Shown here: positions 15,950-27,800 of the stretch, piece by piece
Position numbering within the stretch: position 1 is the stretch's first letter
Layout: every line of letters begins with the position of its first letter
Assembly (NCBI GenBank): GCA_025354565.1
Contig: JANXMQ010000092.1
Coordinates: forward strand, 1 to 36,459
Direction: 5' to 3'
Origin: Akkermansiaceae bacterium
Lineage (GTDB): Bacteria; Verrucomicrobiota; Verrucomicrobiia; Verrucomicrobiales; Akkermansiaceae
Length of the DNA stretch: 36,459 bases
Notes under the pieces: model-generated
Seen by the model: the letters and a program-made list of their open reading frames with translations, nothing else
What the model was told of the DNA's origin: nothing
The model's database searches: none
Program-made: the position numbers and the translations under genes

Positions 15950-18900
15950 ACGAAGATTCCCAAGCCCCCGAAGCCATCGCTGTGATCGGCATGTCAGGTC
16001 GATTTCCCGGTGCCGCAAATCCCGATGAATTCTGGCAAAATCTAATCGCTGGCAAGGACGGCATCACCCGGTTCCCCGGTCGCACTGAAGCGGACGGCAG
16101 CAACTACGTCGGTGCCCGCAGCCTGTTCGACAATCCCGATCAATTCGACGCCCCGTTTTTCGGTATCTATCCGAAAGAGGCGGAACTGATGGACCCGCAG
16201 CACCGGGTCTTCCTCGAATGCTCGTGGGGAGCGCTCGAAGACGCCGGCTACGACCCCGCTGCCTACCCCGGCATGATCGGTGTTTACGCGGGCCTCAGCC
16301 TCAATACCTATCTCCTCCACAATCTCGGCAAGGGCAAGGAACTCGCGAAAAACTATCAGGTTTCCGAGTATCAGACCATGCTCGGCAACGACAAGGATTT
16401 CCTGCCAGTCCGCGTTTCCTACAAGCTGAACCTGCGCGGCCCGAGCATGACCATCCAGTCGGCCTGTTCCACCTCGCTCGTCGCGATCTGCCAGGCCGCC
16501 ACCGCGCTGCTCACCTATCAATGCGACATGGCTCTGACTGGCGGCGTTTCGATCAGTTTTCCCCAGCAGCGGGATTATCTCTATCAGGAAGAGGGCATGG
16601 TCTCGCCGGACGGCACCTGCCGTGCCTTCGATGCCGAGGCCGCCGGCACGGTCTTCGGCCATGGCTGCGGCGTGGTCCTGCTGAAACGTCTCAGCGAGGC
16701 CATCGCCGACCGCGACCCGATCCTCGCCGTCATCAAGGGCTGGGCCGTCAACAACGATGGCTCGGATAAGATCGGCTTCGCGGCTCCTGGACTCAACGCC
16801 CAAGCCGATGTTATCGCACTCGCCCACGCTTCCGCCGGAGTGAGTCCGTCGGAAATTTCCTACATCGAAGCCCACGGCACCGGCACGCCGTTAGGTGACC
16901 CCATCGAAATTGCAGCCCTAACAAAAGCATTCCGGGAGGGTGGGGCTGAGGGAAATTCCTTCTGCTCCATCGGCACCGGTAAGACTCACATCGGACATCT
17001 CGACTGTGCTGCCGGAGTGGCTGGCGTCATTAAAACGATCCAACAGTTCCGCCACGGGAAAATCCCCGCGCTGCTTCATTACAAGTCGCCCAACCCACGC
17101 ATCGACTTTGCAAACAGCCCGTTCATCCCCGTCAGTGAGGAACTCGATTGGCAGCGCGGCGCAACCCCGCGCCTCGCTGGCGTCAGTGCCTTCGGCGTTG
17201 GCGGCACCAATGCCCATGTCGTCATGGCGGAGGCTCCCCTGCCACTTCCCACGACGCCGGGCCGCCTGCCGCACTTGCTAACACTTTCCGCGAGGACCGC
17301 CACTGCGCTGGATGCAATGGCGAAACGTCTCGCCGACCACCTCGCAAGCGAAACGCCTGATCTAGCAGACGTCGCCTACACCCTCGCCATCGGTCGCCGG
17401 GCATTTCCTCATCGCCGCGCCGTCGTCGCCGCAGATGCTGCTACGGCCATTGGGAAACTCCGTGAAGAAACGAAGTCCGCCACCGCCACCGCCACTGCCC
17501 CGCGCGTCGCCTTCATTTTCCCGGGCCAAGGCTCCCAGTACATGGAAATGGGCCGCGAGATTTACGATTCCGAGCCAGCCTTCCGCGCCGCCGTGGATGA
17601 ATGTGCCACCCTGCTCCGTCCGCTTTTGCATCATGATGTAAGATCGACACTATTTCCCTCCGATCACGAGTATGAAGCCGCCAGGCGTGACATCAACCGC
17701 ACCGCCCTGACCCAGCCCTGCATCTTCGTCGTGGAATACGCGCTCGCGAAACTCTGGATTGCCTGGGGCATCAAGCCCGCGCTGCTAATCGGTCACAGCA
17801 TCGGCGAATACGTCGCCGCCGTGCTCGCCGGGACTTTCAAACTGGAACACGCGCTCCAACTCCTCGCCAGCCGCGCCCGCCTGATGCAGGAACTGCCCGC
17901 CGGCGGAATGCTGGCGATCCGCGCGGGAGCCGATCAACTGACGCTTCCTAACAGTATTGAAATCGCCGCGATTAACAGCCCGCTACTCTGCACCGTTTCC
18001 GGACCGCTGCCCGCCGTCGCCGCCTATCAAAAGGAACTCGAAGCCAAGGAAATCGGTTGCCGATTGCTGAAAACCTCTCATGCCTTCCACTCTGCGATGA
18101 TGGAGCCGATGATGATGGCTTTCACTGATGACGCCATCATGATTCCGGCCAACGCGCCTGAAATTCCGTGGATTTCCACCTGCACCGGCAAGGCCATGGA
18201 CGCCGCCACGCTGGCCGATCCCAGCTACTGGGCACGCCAGCTCCGGCATACCGTCCGCTTCTCGGACGCCCTCGCCACGGCCTACGCGGACAAGGATCTC
18301 ATCATGTTAGAAGTCGGCCCAGGTCAGGCTCTCGCGCCCTTCGCCCGTCAGCATCCCGACCGTGGCACCACGCCCGTCATCTCCACTCTGCCGTCCTCAA
18401 GCACCGATCTATCAGATTTCATCGCCGCTGCCGGTGAGTTGTGGAAAAACGGTGTCACGCTCGATTGGCCCGCCGTTTTTCAAGGCCAGGACCGCAACCG
18501 CCTGCGCCTGCCGACCTATCCGTTCGAGCGTCAGAGCTATTGGATAGACAACTCCGTCAACACCCCGGTGGCGGTCGTCATCCCCGCAGCCCAGCCGATT
18601 TCTAACATCCAAAATCCACCTCCCGCCGTTCCCCCCACCCCCATGAGCACCAACCGTATTCCGGATCTGGTCGTGAAACTCCGCGCCCTGGTCCTCGATC
18701 TATCAGGCATCGTCGTCACTGACGACAGCGCCACCTTTACCGAACTCGGATTCGACTCGCTATTTCTAACACAAGCAAGCCAAGCCATCCAATCTCGCTT
18801 CGGAATAAAGGTCACTTTTCGCCAGATGCTCGGAGATCTCTCGTCCGTAGCCACGCTTGCCAAGCATCTCGACCGGGAAATGCCAGCCACCGCGCAGATC

Positions 18901-21900
18901 TTCGCTCACGCCGCGGCTCCCACCGGTGTGCCGGTCGAGGCCTCCACCGGCACCTCGTTGGAACAGTTGATGACCAACAACCTCCAGCTCATGCAAGCGA
19001 TGTTGGCTGGTCAACAACCCGCAGCATCGGTTCCAGCGAATGGCCTCAGCCCGGTGAGATGGCCAGCGAACCACGCCCGCAATACTAACACCAACACCCG
19101 CTTCGGACCATACAAGCCGATCGACAAGGGCGAACAAGGCGGCCTAACCGATCTCCAGCAGCAAGCGCTCGATCAACTGATCGCCCGCTACGTTGCGAAG
19201 ACCCCATCATCCAAAGCCTATACCAACGAGCATCGTCCGCATTACGCCGATCCCCGCGCAGTTTCCGGTTTCAAATCGCTGTGGAAGGAAATGGTCTATC
19301 CGATAGTTTCCCAACGCACCAAGCACGCGCAGTTATGGGACATCGACAACAATGAATATGTCGATATCACTATGGGCTTCGGCACCTATTTCTTCGGCCA
19401 CTCCCCGGATTGGTTGATCGAGGCGCTGGAAAACCAACTCCGCACCGGTATGGAAATCGGGCCGCAGTCTCCCATCGCAGGTAAACTGGCCAAGGCGATT
19501 TGCGATCTAACTGGCATGGAGCGCGCGACCTTTTGCAACACCGGCTCGGAAGCGGTGATGGCGGCCATGCGTCTCGCCCGCACGATCACAGGTCGCAACC
19601 GCATCGCCTATTTCACTGGAGATTACCACGGCATGTTCGAGGAAGTCCTGGTCCGTGGTGCATGGGTGGACGGAGTTTATAAAGCCCAACCCATCGCGCC
19701 CGGCATCCCGCAATCGTTGGTGGAGAATATGCTCGTTCTCGACTATGCGGATCCTGCGTCGTTAGAAATTCTCCGCGCCCATGCCCACGAACTCGCCGCC
19801 GTGATGATCGAGCCGGTGCAAAGTCGCGCCCCCGGTTTGCAGCCGCGTGAGTTCATGCGCGAGGTCCGCGCGATCACGGAAAAATCGGGCACCGCGCTCA
19901 TTTTCGATGAAGTCGTCACCGGCTTCCGTTGCGCTCCCGGCGGCGCCCAGGCCTACTTCGGAGTCGAGGCAGACATGGCCACTTACGGCAAAGTCATCGG
20001 CGGCGGAATGCCCATCGGCGTGCTTGCCGGAAAATGCGAATACATGGACGCGCTGGACGGCGGCGCATGGAATTATGGCGATGACAGTTTTCCGGAAGTC
20101 GGCGTAACTTTCTTCGCCGGCACATTTGTTAGGCATCCGTTAGCTCTCGCCGCCGCATGGCGCGTGGTCGAGCATCTGATGGGCGAGGGGCCGCGCCTGC
20201 AGATCGAGATGGAGGAACGCGTAAGCCGCCTGTGCCGGACGTTGAATGAATATTTCGAGCAAATCGAAGTGCCGATCCGCATTCCACATTTCAGCGCGTA
20301 TGCGGTCATCGAGCACGCGCCGGATTTGAAATACGCGAGCCTGTTATGGTATTTCCTGCGGGAAAAAGGCATCCATGTCTGGGAGGGCCGCCCGCTTTAT
20401 TTCACCACCGCGCACACCCATGAAGATTTGGATAAAGTCATTAGAGGCTTCGTTGAAGCAGTCAGTGAAATGCAGGCCGCTGGATTTCTACCAGCATCAT
20501 CTATCAATCACGTCGAGGCACCGACGGCATTCCCTCGCTTCGACAGCGCACCGACTACCGAGGCCCAGCGCGAGATTTTCTATGCCGTCCAATTGGGCGA
20601 TGAGGCGAATTGTTCATTCAACGAGTCGAACATCATCCGCCTCGATGGCCAGCTTGACGCCCCGGCGCTCAGGGCGGCCCTGGCCGATCTCATCGCCCGC
20701 CACCCAGCCCTCCGCAGCACCTTCTCCGAGGACGGCGGCACTCAGCATTTCCATCCATCCAGCCGGACCATAGAGATGATGGAATACGATTTTTCAAGTA
20801 TAGGCAACAACTCACCATCCAGCCTGCTCCCGCTCTCGCTCATCAAAAAAACGGAGAGCTCCATCCCATTCGATCTAACGGCCGGTCCGCTCTTCCGAAT
20901 GCACCTTGTCCGCCTGGCAGCCGAGCGCTACGAACTGATTTTCACCGCCCATCACATCGTTTGCGACGGTTGGTCCTTTGGCATGATCCTCGCGGAACTC
21001 GCCACCGCTTACAATGCGCGTAAGTCCGGACTTCTGCCGAAACTGCCCCCGGCGATGTCCTTCGCGGAGTATGCACGCCTCGAATCAGCTAACATCAATA
21101 GCCCGGAAACCGTCGCCGCCGAGAATTTCTGGGTGGCGAAATTTCCCGATGGCGCACCCGTCCTTGAATTACCAACCGATCGCCCGCGCTCACGGATGAA
21201 AACCTATGCCGGAGCGATGGAGACGATCACGCTCAAGCCAGAGCGCTACGCCCGCTTGAAAAAGGCTTCGCCAAAACTTGGCGGCACGCTGTTCGCCACC
21301 CTGTTAGCCTCGTTTGCCACCCTGCTTCACCGCATCACCGGCCAAGATGATATAGTCATCGGTGTCCCGGCTGCCGGCCAAACCCGTATCGGGCGTGACG
21401 AGCTGATCGGCCATTGTTTGAATTTCCTCCCGCTGCGCCTTAACCCAAGCGGCGAATGCGATTTCCGCAGTTTCGCCGCTGGAGTGAAGGAGCAGGTGCT
21501 TGAAGCATACGACCACCAGAACTATACATTCGGCAGTTTGTTAAGAAAAATCAAGATCGCCCGCGATACCAGTCGCGTGCCTTTGGTATCAGTAATTTTC
21601 AACATCGACAAATCCGGTCTCGACCAGATTCATCTATCGGATCTGAACATCGATGTCGAAACGAACCCTAAGCAGTTTGTTAATTTCGATCTATTCTTTA
21701 ACCTCGTGCAAACCGACGAGCGGATGATCGTGGAATGTGAATATAACACCGACTTACACGACAAAACCACCATCCAGCGCTGGCTTGCTGCATTTGAACA
21801 ATTGATTGAATCCATCATCACGAACGGCGATGATTCATTGCAGGATCTCGACATACTGACCGACGCGGATCGCATGATCTTGGATGGCTGGAATGACACG

Positions 21901-24876
21901 GCCAGTCCGCTGCCATCACAGCCATCCATCCACCGGTTTTTCGAGGAACAAACGGATTGTAATCCACACGCCGTCGCCTTGTGCGCGGGTGAACGGAGTT
22001 TTACCTATCTGGAGCTTGACCGCCATGCCAACGCCTTGGCCGCAATACTGATAGAAAACGGCGTTACTCGGGGAACGCTGGTTGGCGTCTGTGCCGGGCG
22101 CTGCGCGGAGATGCTGGTCGCCATACTCGCGGTTTTGAAATCCGGTGGCGGCTATGTGCCGATTGATCCCAAGTATCCCCAGGACCGGATTGCCTATATC
22201 TTGAACGACGCCAAGGCATCCATCCTGCTCACGCAACGCTCGCTCGCGGACTTGCTGCCACCTGCAACTTCGAGTCGCCGGATCTTTATCGATCAGGTCT
22301 TGGAACATTCCGCGAACCGGGTGATGTCAAAAACAGAACCCGGCGATCTTGCTTACGTGATCTATACTTCCGGTTCAACGGGCCAACCGAAAGGTGTGGC
22401 TATCGAACACCGCAACACCATCGCATTCATGGGTTGGGCTAAAACCATTTATACCCCTGAGGAAATGGCCGGAGTCCTGTTTTCCACCTCCATCTGCTTC
22501 GATCTCTCAATCTTCGAAATGTTCATGACTCTTGCCAGCGGTGGCTCGGTCATCCTCGCGGAAAACGCCCTTGATCTCCGCGGCCACCCTCATCGCGACA
22601 GGATCACACTCATCAACACTGTACCATCCGCCATCGCGGAACTGCTAGACGCGGAGTTGATTCCGGCCTCGGTAAAAACGATCAATCTCGCGGGCGAAGC
22701 CTTATCTGTGAGCCTGGTGGACCGGCTCTATGCGGCTACCCGTGGAGTGAAAATTTATGATTTGTATGGTCCATCGGAAGACACCACCTACTCGACCATC
22801 TCGCTGCGGAAGGCCGGCGAGCGGGCCACTATCGGCAAGCCCATTTCCAACACGCAAGCCTACATCGTCAGCCCTCAAGGCAAACTGCTACCGCCCGGAG
22901 TCGCTGGCGAACTCCTGCTCGGTGGTGCCGGGCTGGCCCGTGGCTATCTGCACCGCCCCGAACTAACAGCCGATAAGTTTATCCCTAACCCCTTTGTCAA
23001 GACCGAAGGAGCACGCCTCTACCGCACTGGCGACCGTGCCCGCTTTTTTGACAACGGAGACCTCCAATTCCTCGGCCGCCTCGACCACCAGATCAAGCTG
23101 CGCGGCTACCGCATCGAACTGGGGGAAATCGAAGCGCTGTTGGAAAAACATCCCGCCGTGGAGCAAGCTGTCGCCCATGTCCACGATGGCAGACTCGTCG
23201 CCTATCTCCGCCCTGCCGCCAGCGAGAGCGGAGCTGACGGCACCGACATCTGGCAGGATCAGTGGGACTTGCTCTATCAGTCCGCCATCGCGCAAACTGG
23301 TAGTGACAAGCTCGACCGACTCGACTCGGTGATCGCCGGTTGGGCCGGGGTGGAAAATCTCGATGCCCAGGTGACTGAATGGATCGACACCACCATCGAG
23401 CGCATCCGCAGCTACGACGCACGCCGTATCTTCGAAATCGGCTGCGGCACCGGCCAGCTCATTTCCCGCCTCGCCGCCGACTCGGAATGTTACTGGGCAG
23501 CCGACATTTCCAAAGTCGCCATTGACGCGCTGGAGAGAAACCATCCGCTGCCGCAGGTGAAACTATTTCATCGTCCCGCCGATGATTTCAGCGAGATTCC
23601 TGACGCGCATTTCGATACGGTCATCATCAATTCCGTAGCCCAATATTTCCCAGATGCCGTTTATCTAACACGCGTATTAGCGGGTGCCACGCGTTGTTTG
23701 AAACCGGGCGGGCGAATTTTCCTTGGCGACATCCAAGGGAACGCGCTGCTCGCCACACACCACGCAACGGCCCTTTTGGAACATGCTCCCGTTGGCACCA
23801 CGGCCGGCATGCTCCGCGAGAAAGTCGCCCAACGGATCGCCCAGGAAACCGAACTCTCACTTGATCCGGCGTGGTTCGATTTCCTACCAAAACAAATCCC
23901 CGGCATTTCCCATATTGAGACCCTGTTGCGGCGCGGCAAGATCGCGAACGAGACGACAATCTATCACTACGATGTCATCCTCCATCTCGGACCAACTCCC
24001 GTGACACGCCAGTTGCCGGATGCTCTTGAATGGAAAAACCTCAACCTCGAACAGCTTGAGGCGATGTTGGCAGATAGTCCTAACATACTCCGCCTGTCAG
24101 CTATTCCGGATGCCCGTCTGGCCGTGGCGCTGGGCTTCCGACGGGCCTTGGAAATCGCCGCTGTGGACGCCCCGGCGCCCGCCCTACAGACCGTGCCCTC
24201 CAATGCGGTAAGCGCGGAGGATTTGTTCACCACTGCCGCCCATTGTGGCTACCGCGCCCATGTCCGTTGGCATGGGGACGGAACCGATGGCCTGCTAGAT
24301 GCCGTGTTCTTACCGATCGCCGAAACTGCCCTGCCGCTGTGGCCCGCCCCTGCTAACAGCCCAGTTGCCGCAAGCCTGGCCAATACACCCAAGTCCGCCA
24401 AAAACGCCACTAACAGCCTTGCCCCATTGCTCCGTGGCCATCTGGCTGGGCAATTACCGGAATACATGATTCCGGCCGCCTTCGTCGTGTTGGAAGCCTT
24501 CCCGCTTACTCCCAATGGCAAGGTGGACCGCAAGGCCCTGCCTGCACCAGCAACGGTGGATCAGGCCGATGCCACCCGTAAGCTCATCGCCCCGCGCAAC
24601 GAGACGGAATCCAAGCTGGTGGAAATCTGGCAGGAGGTGTTAGGGATTTCGCAAATCGGGATCGAGGACGATATCTTCGAGCTCGGCGGTGATTCCATCC
24701 TGATTTTCCAAATCACGACTCGCGCCACCCGGGTAGGCATCGCTCTAACACCGGCGCAGGTTTTCCGGCTGCGGACGATCCGTGCAATTTCCACCGACAC
24801 CTCGGCTCCGGTTTCGAAAGCCGCGATAACCACCATCCAACGAGTCAACCGCGATGCCTACCGCCGCAATCTCTGA
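15946..24876 (+). CDS. Hybrid PKS-NRPS megasynthase: KS-AT-ACP-aminotransferase-C-A-MT-PCP
   Basis: A 2976-residue protein with domains in this order. KS, about 9-430: Cys174 in SACSTS, His310 in EAHGTG, His351 in KTHIGH. AT, about 523-830: Ser618 in GHSIGE; HAFH at 712-715 suggests malonyl-CoA. ACP: Ser938 in GFDSL. Class III PLP aminotransferase, about 1080-1490: Asp1321 in FDEVVTG and Lys1349 in TYGKVIGGG. Condensation domain, about 1525-1960: HHIVCDG at 1669-1675. Adenylation domain from about 1995, with YTSGSTGQPKG at 2140-2150. A methyltransferase, about 2410-2690, inserted after core motif A8, with EIGCGTG at 2497-2503. A10 Lys2859. PCP: Ser2917 in GGDSI. There is no KR, so the beta-keto group should go to the aminotransferase and become a beta-amino group, as in McyE and mycosubtilin/iturin synthases. 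The adenylation pocket read by eye is D-L-F-N-N-A-L-T-Y-K, which I recall as an Ala/Gly code (McyA type). The inserted methyltransferase predicts N-methylation. Confidence 0.95.
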   Translation: MNEDSQAPEAIAVIGMSGRFPGAANPDEFWQNLIAGKDGITRFPGRTEADGSNYVGARSLFDNPDQFDAPFFGIYPKEAELMDPQHRVFLECSWGALEDAGYDPAAYPGMIGVYAGLSLNTYLLHNLGKGKELAKNYQVSEYQTMLGNDKDFLPVRVSYKLNLRGPSMTIQSACSTSLVAICQAATALLTYQCDMALTGGVSISFPQQRDYLYQEEGMVSPDGTCRAFDAEAAGTVFGHGCGVVLLKRLSEAIADRDPILAVIKGWAVNNDGSDKIGFAAPGLNAQADVIALAHASAGVSPSEISYIEAHGTGTPLGDPIEIAALTKAFREGGAEGNSFCSIGTGKTHIGHLDCAAGVAGVIKTIQQFRHGKIPALLHYKSPNPRIDFANSPFIPVSEELDWQRGATPRLAGVSAFGVGGTNAHVVMAEAPLPLPTTPGRLPHLLTLSARTATALDAMAKRLADHLASETPDLADVAYTLAIGRRAFPHRRAVVAADAATAIGKLREETKSATATATAPRVAFIFPGQGSQYMEMGREIYDSEPAFRAAVDECATLLRPLLHHDVRSTLFPSDHEYEAARRDINRTALTQPCIFVVEYALAKLWIAWGIKPALLIGHSIGEYVAAVLAGTFKLEHALQLLASRARLMQELPAGGMLAIRAGADQLTLPNSIEIAAINSPLLCTVSGPLPAVAAYQKELEAKEIGCRLLKTSHAFHSAMMEPMMMAFTDDAIMIPANAPEIPWISTCTGKAMDAATLADPSYWARQLRHTVRFSDALATAYADKDLIMLEVGPGQALAPFARQHPDRGTTPVISTLPSSSTDLSDFIAAAGELWKNGVTLDWPAVFQGQDRNRLRLPTYPFERQSYWIDNSVNTPVAVVIPAAQPISNIQNPPPAVPPTPMSTNRIPDLVVKLRALVLDLSGIVVTDDSATFTELGFDSLFLTQASQAIQSRFGIKVTFRQMLGDLSSVATLAKHLDREMPATAQIFAHAAAPTGVPVEASTGTSLEQLMTNNLQLMQAMLAGQQPAASVPANGLSPVRWPANHARNTNTNTRFGPYKPIDKGEQGGLTDLQQQALDQLIARYVAKTPSSKAYTNEHRPHYADPRAVSGFKSLWKEMVYPIVSQRTKHAQLWDIDNNEYVDITMGFGTYFFGHSPDWLIEALENQLRTGMEIGPQSPIAGKLAKAICDLTGMERATFCNTGSEAVMAAMRLARTITGRNRIAYFTGDYHGMFEEVLVRGAWVDGVYKAQPIAPGIPQSLVENMLVLDYADPASLEILRAHAHELAAVMIEPVQSRAPGLQPREFMREVRAITEKSGTALIFDEVVTGFRCAPGGAQAYFGVEADMATYGKVIGGGMPIGVLAGKCEYMDALDGGAWNYGDDSFPEVGVTFFAGTFVRHPLALAAAWRVVEHLMGEGPRLQIEMEERVSRLCRTLNEYFEQIEVPIRIPHFSAYAVIEHAPDLKYASLLWYFLREKGIHVWEGRPLYFTTAHTHEDLDKVIRGFVEAVSEMQAAGFLPASSINHVEAPTAFPRFDSAPTTEAQREIFYAVQLGDEANCSFNESNIIRLDGQLDAPALRAALADLIARHPALRSTFSEDGGTQHFHPSSRTIEMMEYDFSSIGNNSPSSLLPLSLIKKTESSIPFDLTAGPLFRMHLVRLAAERYELIFTAHHIVCDGWSFGMILAELATAYNARKSGLLPKLPPAMSFAEYARLESANINSPETVAAENFWVAKFPDGAPVLELPTDRPRSRMKTYAGAMETITLKPERYARLKKASPKLGGTLFATLLASFATLLHRITGQDDIVIGVPAAGQTRIGRDELIGHCLNFLPLRLNPSGECDFRSFAAGVKEQVLEAYDHQNYTFGSLLRKIKIARDTSRVPLVSVIFNIDKSGLDQIHLSDLNIDVETNPKQFVNFDLFFNLVQTDERMIVECEYNTDLHDKTTIQRWLAAFEQLIESIITNGDDSLQDLDILTDADRMILDGWNDTASPLPSQPSIHRFFEEQTDCNPHAVALCAGERSFTYLELDRHANALAAILIENGVTRGTLVGVCAGRCAEMLVAILAVLKSGGGYVPIDPKYPQDRIAYILNDAKASILLTQRSLADLLPPATSSRRIFIDQVLEHSANRVMSKTEPGDLAYVIYTSGSTGQPKGVAIEHRNTIAFMGWAKTIYTPEEMAGVLFSTSICFDLSIFEMFMTLASGGSVILAENALDLRGHPHRDRITLINTVPSAIAELLDAELIPASVKTINLAGEALSVSLVDRLYAATRGVKIYDLYGPSEDTTYSTISLRKAGERATIGKPISNTQAYIVSPQGKLLPPGVAGELLLGGAGLARGYLHRPELTADKFIPNPFVKTEGARLYRTGDRARFFDNGDLQFLGRLDHQIKLRGYRIELGEIEALLEKHPAVEQAVAHVHDGRLVAYLRPAASESGADGTDIWQDQWDLLYQSAIAQTGSDKLDRLDSVIAGWAGVENLDAQVTEWIDTTIERIRSYDARRIFEIGCGTGQLISRLAADSECYWAADISKVAIDALERNHPLPQVKLFHRPADDFSEIPDAHFDTVIINSVAQYFPDAVYLTRVLAGATRCLKPGGRIFLGDIQGNALLATHHATALLEHAPVGTTAGMLREKVAQRIAQETELSLDPAWFDFLPKQIPGISHIETLLRRGKIANETTIYHYDVILHLGPTPVTRQLPDALEWKNLNLEQLEAMLADSPNILRLSAIPDARLAVALGFRRALEIAAVDAPAPALQTVPSNAVSAEDLFTTAAHCGYRAHVRWHGDGTDGLLDAVFLPIAETALPLWPAPANSPVAASLANTPKSAKNATNSLAPLLRGHLAGQLPEYMIPAAFVVLEAFPLTPNGKVDRKALPAPATVDQADATRKLIAPRNETESKLVEIWQEVLGISQIGIEDDIFELGGDSILIFQITTRATRVGIALTPAQVFRLRTIRAISTDTSAPVSKAAITTIQRVNRDAYRRNL

Positions 24877-27800
24877 GCAGATGAGCCAAGCCCCAAAACT
24901 ACCGAAAACCGCGACCGCACCTGCGGTCGAGGTGGCGGGTACGCTGGCGTTTCCCGCCTCCATTTCCCAGCAGGTTTTTTGGTACATGGAGATGTTGCAG
25001 GGTGAGGTGGCGGCATTCAACGTGCCGCTGCGTTTCAGTCTGATCGGACCGCTGAATCTTGATCTGCTAGAGCGGTCGCTTAACACCATCATCGAGCGGC
25101 ATGAGGCGCTGCGCACCCGCTTCGGTGAGGATCAGGGCGAGCTGCTGCAAATCGTAAGCCCGGAACTGAAACTCGCCATCCCGGTCATCGACATCAGCCA
25201 CCTGCCCTCCGACCGCATCCAGGACGAGGCCGACCGGCTGGGCAGCATCGAAGCGCACCGCCCGTTCCGGCTGGCCACGGGGCCGATGATCCGTGCCGAG
25301 CTCGTGCGCCTCGGCCCGGAGTCGCACATCTTGCATATTTCCGTCCATCACGCGTTGTTCGATGGCATGTCGATGACCGTCCTCACCCGTGAGCTCGCGG
25401 AAATCTATCAGGCATATTTCGATGGCAAACCCTGTCCGCTCGAACCACTGCCAATTCAATACGGCGATTTCAGCGTCTGGCAGAAAGATTTCCTCGCCAG
25501 CCCCGAGATGGCGCAACAGCTAACGTATTGGAAAAACCGGCTGGATGGCATGACCGAGCTGGATTTACCGACGGATTTTCCCCGCCCCGCAGTGAAGACG
25601 TGGAAAGGTGACATCACCTCCACTCTGTTACCCAAGGAACTAACGGATCGACTGCACGCTATCGCCGCGAAAAACGGAGCCACTCTTTTCCACCTCCAGC
25701 TTGCCGCCTACAACATCCTACTCCAGCGCTATTCGGGTAGCGACGACATAGCTGTCGGTACCCCAATCACCGGCCGCACCCGTGAGGAAATCGAGCATCT
25801 GATAGGCGTTTTCATCAACTCGCTCATCCTGCGCAACGATCTATCAGGCAACCCGAATTTCGGAAAATTCCTCCACCAGGTGCGGGACAGCTCGTTGGAA
25901 GCTCTGGATAATCAGGATCTGCCGTTCGAGTGTCTGGTCCGTGAGTTGCGCCCGGAGCGCGATCAGAGTCGTAATCCGCTGTTTCAGGTTAATTTCAACC
26001 ACCACCGCTCGTTCGCCCGCGCGGGTAGCTTCGGCGGCGTATCCCTAACACCCATTCCCTCCCGCTCGCCGGGGACCATCTTCGATCTGCACTTTTTCAT
26101 GGTCGAGCGGAAGGAAGGCTGGCGGGCGTCCTGCGATTACAGCACAGAGCTGTTTTCCCGAGCATCCGCCGATCGAATGCTTGGACATTTCAAGCGGCTG
26201 CTGGAAGACATCGCGGCGCATCCCGAGAAACCCATCGACGAGCTTGAAATTCTAACTAGTGCGGAGCGGACATATCTGCTAGAAGACCGGGCTGGCAATA
26301 CCAGTGTCTATCCACGCGATGCGACCATCGGCGGACTTTTCCTGGAAACCGCAGGGCGCTTCCCGAGCCACGTCGCCCTGAGTTCCGGTATTCGGTCGCT
26401 CACTTACTTTCAACTCCACGCAGAGGCCAGCCAGCTTGCACTGCGTCTCCGCGCGAGCGGCGTGGATTCCGGCAGCCTCGTCGCGATCTGCGCACGGCCA
26501 TCACCGGAAATGATCATCGGCTTTCTCGCCATCCTACTCGCTGGTGGTTGCTGTGTGCCGCTTGATCCGGCGTATCCTGTGGAACGCTTCGCCATTCTGT
26601 TGGCTGAGAGCGGAGCTGACGTCTGCGTAGCGACTTCGGGCTGCGAGGTTTGCTATCCACCGGAGAAGCAGGATAGGCTCATTACAATTCCTCTAGCTGG
26701 TACGGCCACCGTGCCTGTCGAGCTGCCGGCAAATTCACTCACTGCTGAGCATCCGGCCCACCTGCTTTTCACTTCTGGCTCCACCGGCCAACCAAAGGGC
26801 GTGCTGCTGCCACACCGTGGTGTGGTCAGGTTGGTTAGAAACCAAAACTTCATTTCCATCACTCCGGACGATGTTTTTCTCCAAGCAGCCCCGGTTTCCT
26901 TCGATGCGTCGCTATTGGAAATCTGGGGTCCCCTGCTCAATGGCGGTCGCCTGATCTTACTGCCAGACGGCCCTGGCCTCGCGGATATCGCCGCCGCAGT
27001 CCAAGACCATGGCGTGACCACACTCTGGCTCACCTCCGGACTTTTCCAGCTGATGATGGATGAGCATCCGGGCTCGCTGAAAGGTCTTCGCTACCTGCTC
27101 GCCGGCGGCGACGTGCTCTCGCCCGCCCATGTTAGACTGGCATTGGAAACCCTGCCTGGCACTACGTTGATCAATGGTTACGGCCCCACTGAGAATACGA
27201 CCTTCACCACCTGCCACCACATCACTCTCGCGGATTTGGCGAAACCGACGATCCCCATCGGCACGCCCATTTCCAACACCACAGTGTATCTATTAGATAG
27301 CCGCCTCCGTCCGGTACCGGTCGGCATACCCGGTGAACTGTTCACCGGTGGCGACGGCCTTGCTCTCGGCTATCACGCCGCCCCGGAACTCACGGCAGCG
27401 AAGTTCATCTCACACCCTGATTTCGGCAGAATCTATCGCACCGGCGACCTTTGTCGCCGGGCGCAGGATGGCACGCTGGAATTCATCGGCCGCCGCGATC
27501 AGCAGGTGAAAGTTCGGGGGTTCCGCATCGAACTCGGTGAAATCGAAAGCATCCTAACAAGCCACTCCGCCGTGCGGCAGGCCAAGGTCGCGGTGCATGG
27601 TGCAAGCTCCGACACCAAGCGGATTCTCGCGTGGGTTGTCACTGACTCAGACTCTCCTGTTACGACTGACGCATTGAATCATTTCCTAGCAGACCGGCTC
27701 CCCGCTTTCATGCGCCCGGAGGCGGTTGCGATCATCGAGGCGTTTCCTCTCAATGCGAATGGGAAAATCCAACTCAGTGCGCTGCCCGATCCCGCCCAGC

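Noticed and set aside
15364..23140. About 24 identical bases shared by two adenylation domains (near 15368 and 23109)
   Set aside because: They encode the conserved A8 motif (RIELGEIE). This is expected of related domains and does not by itself show recent recombination.
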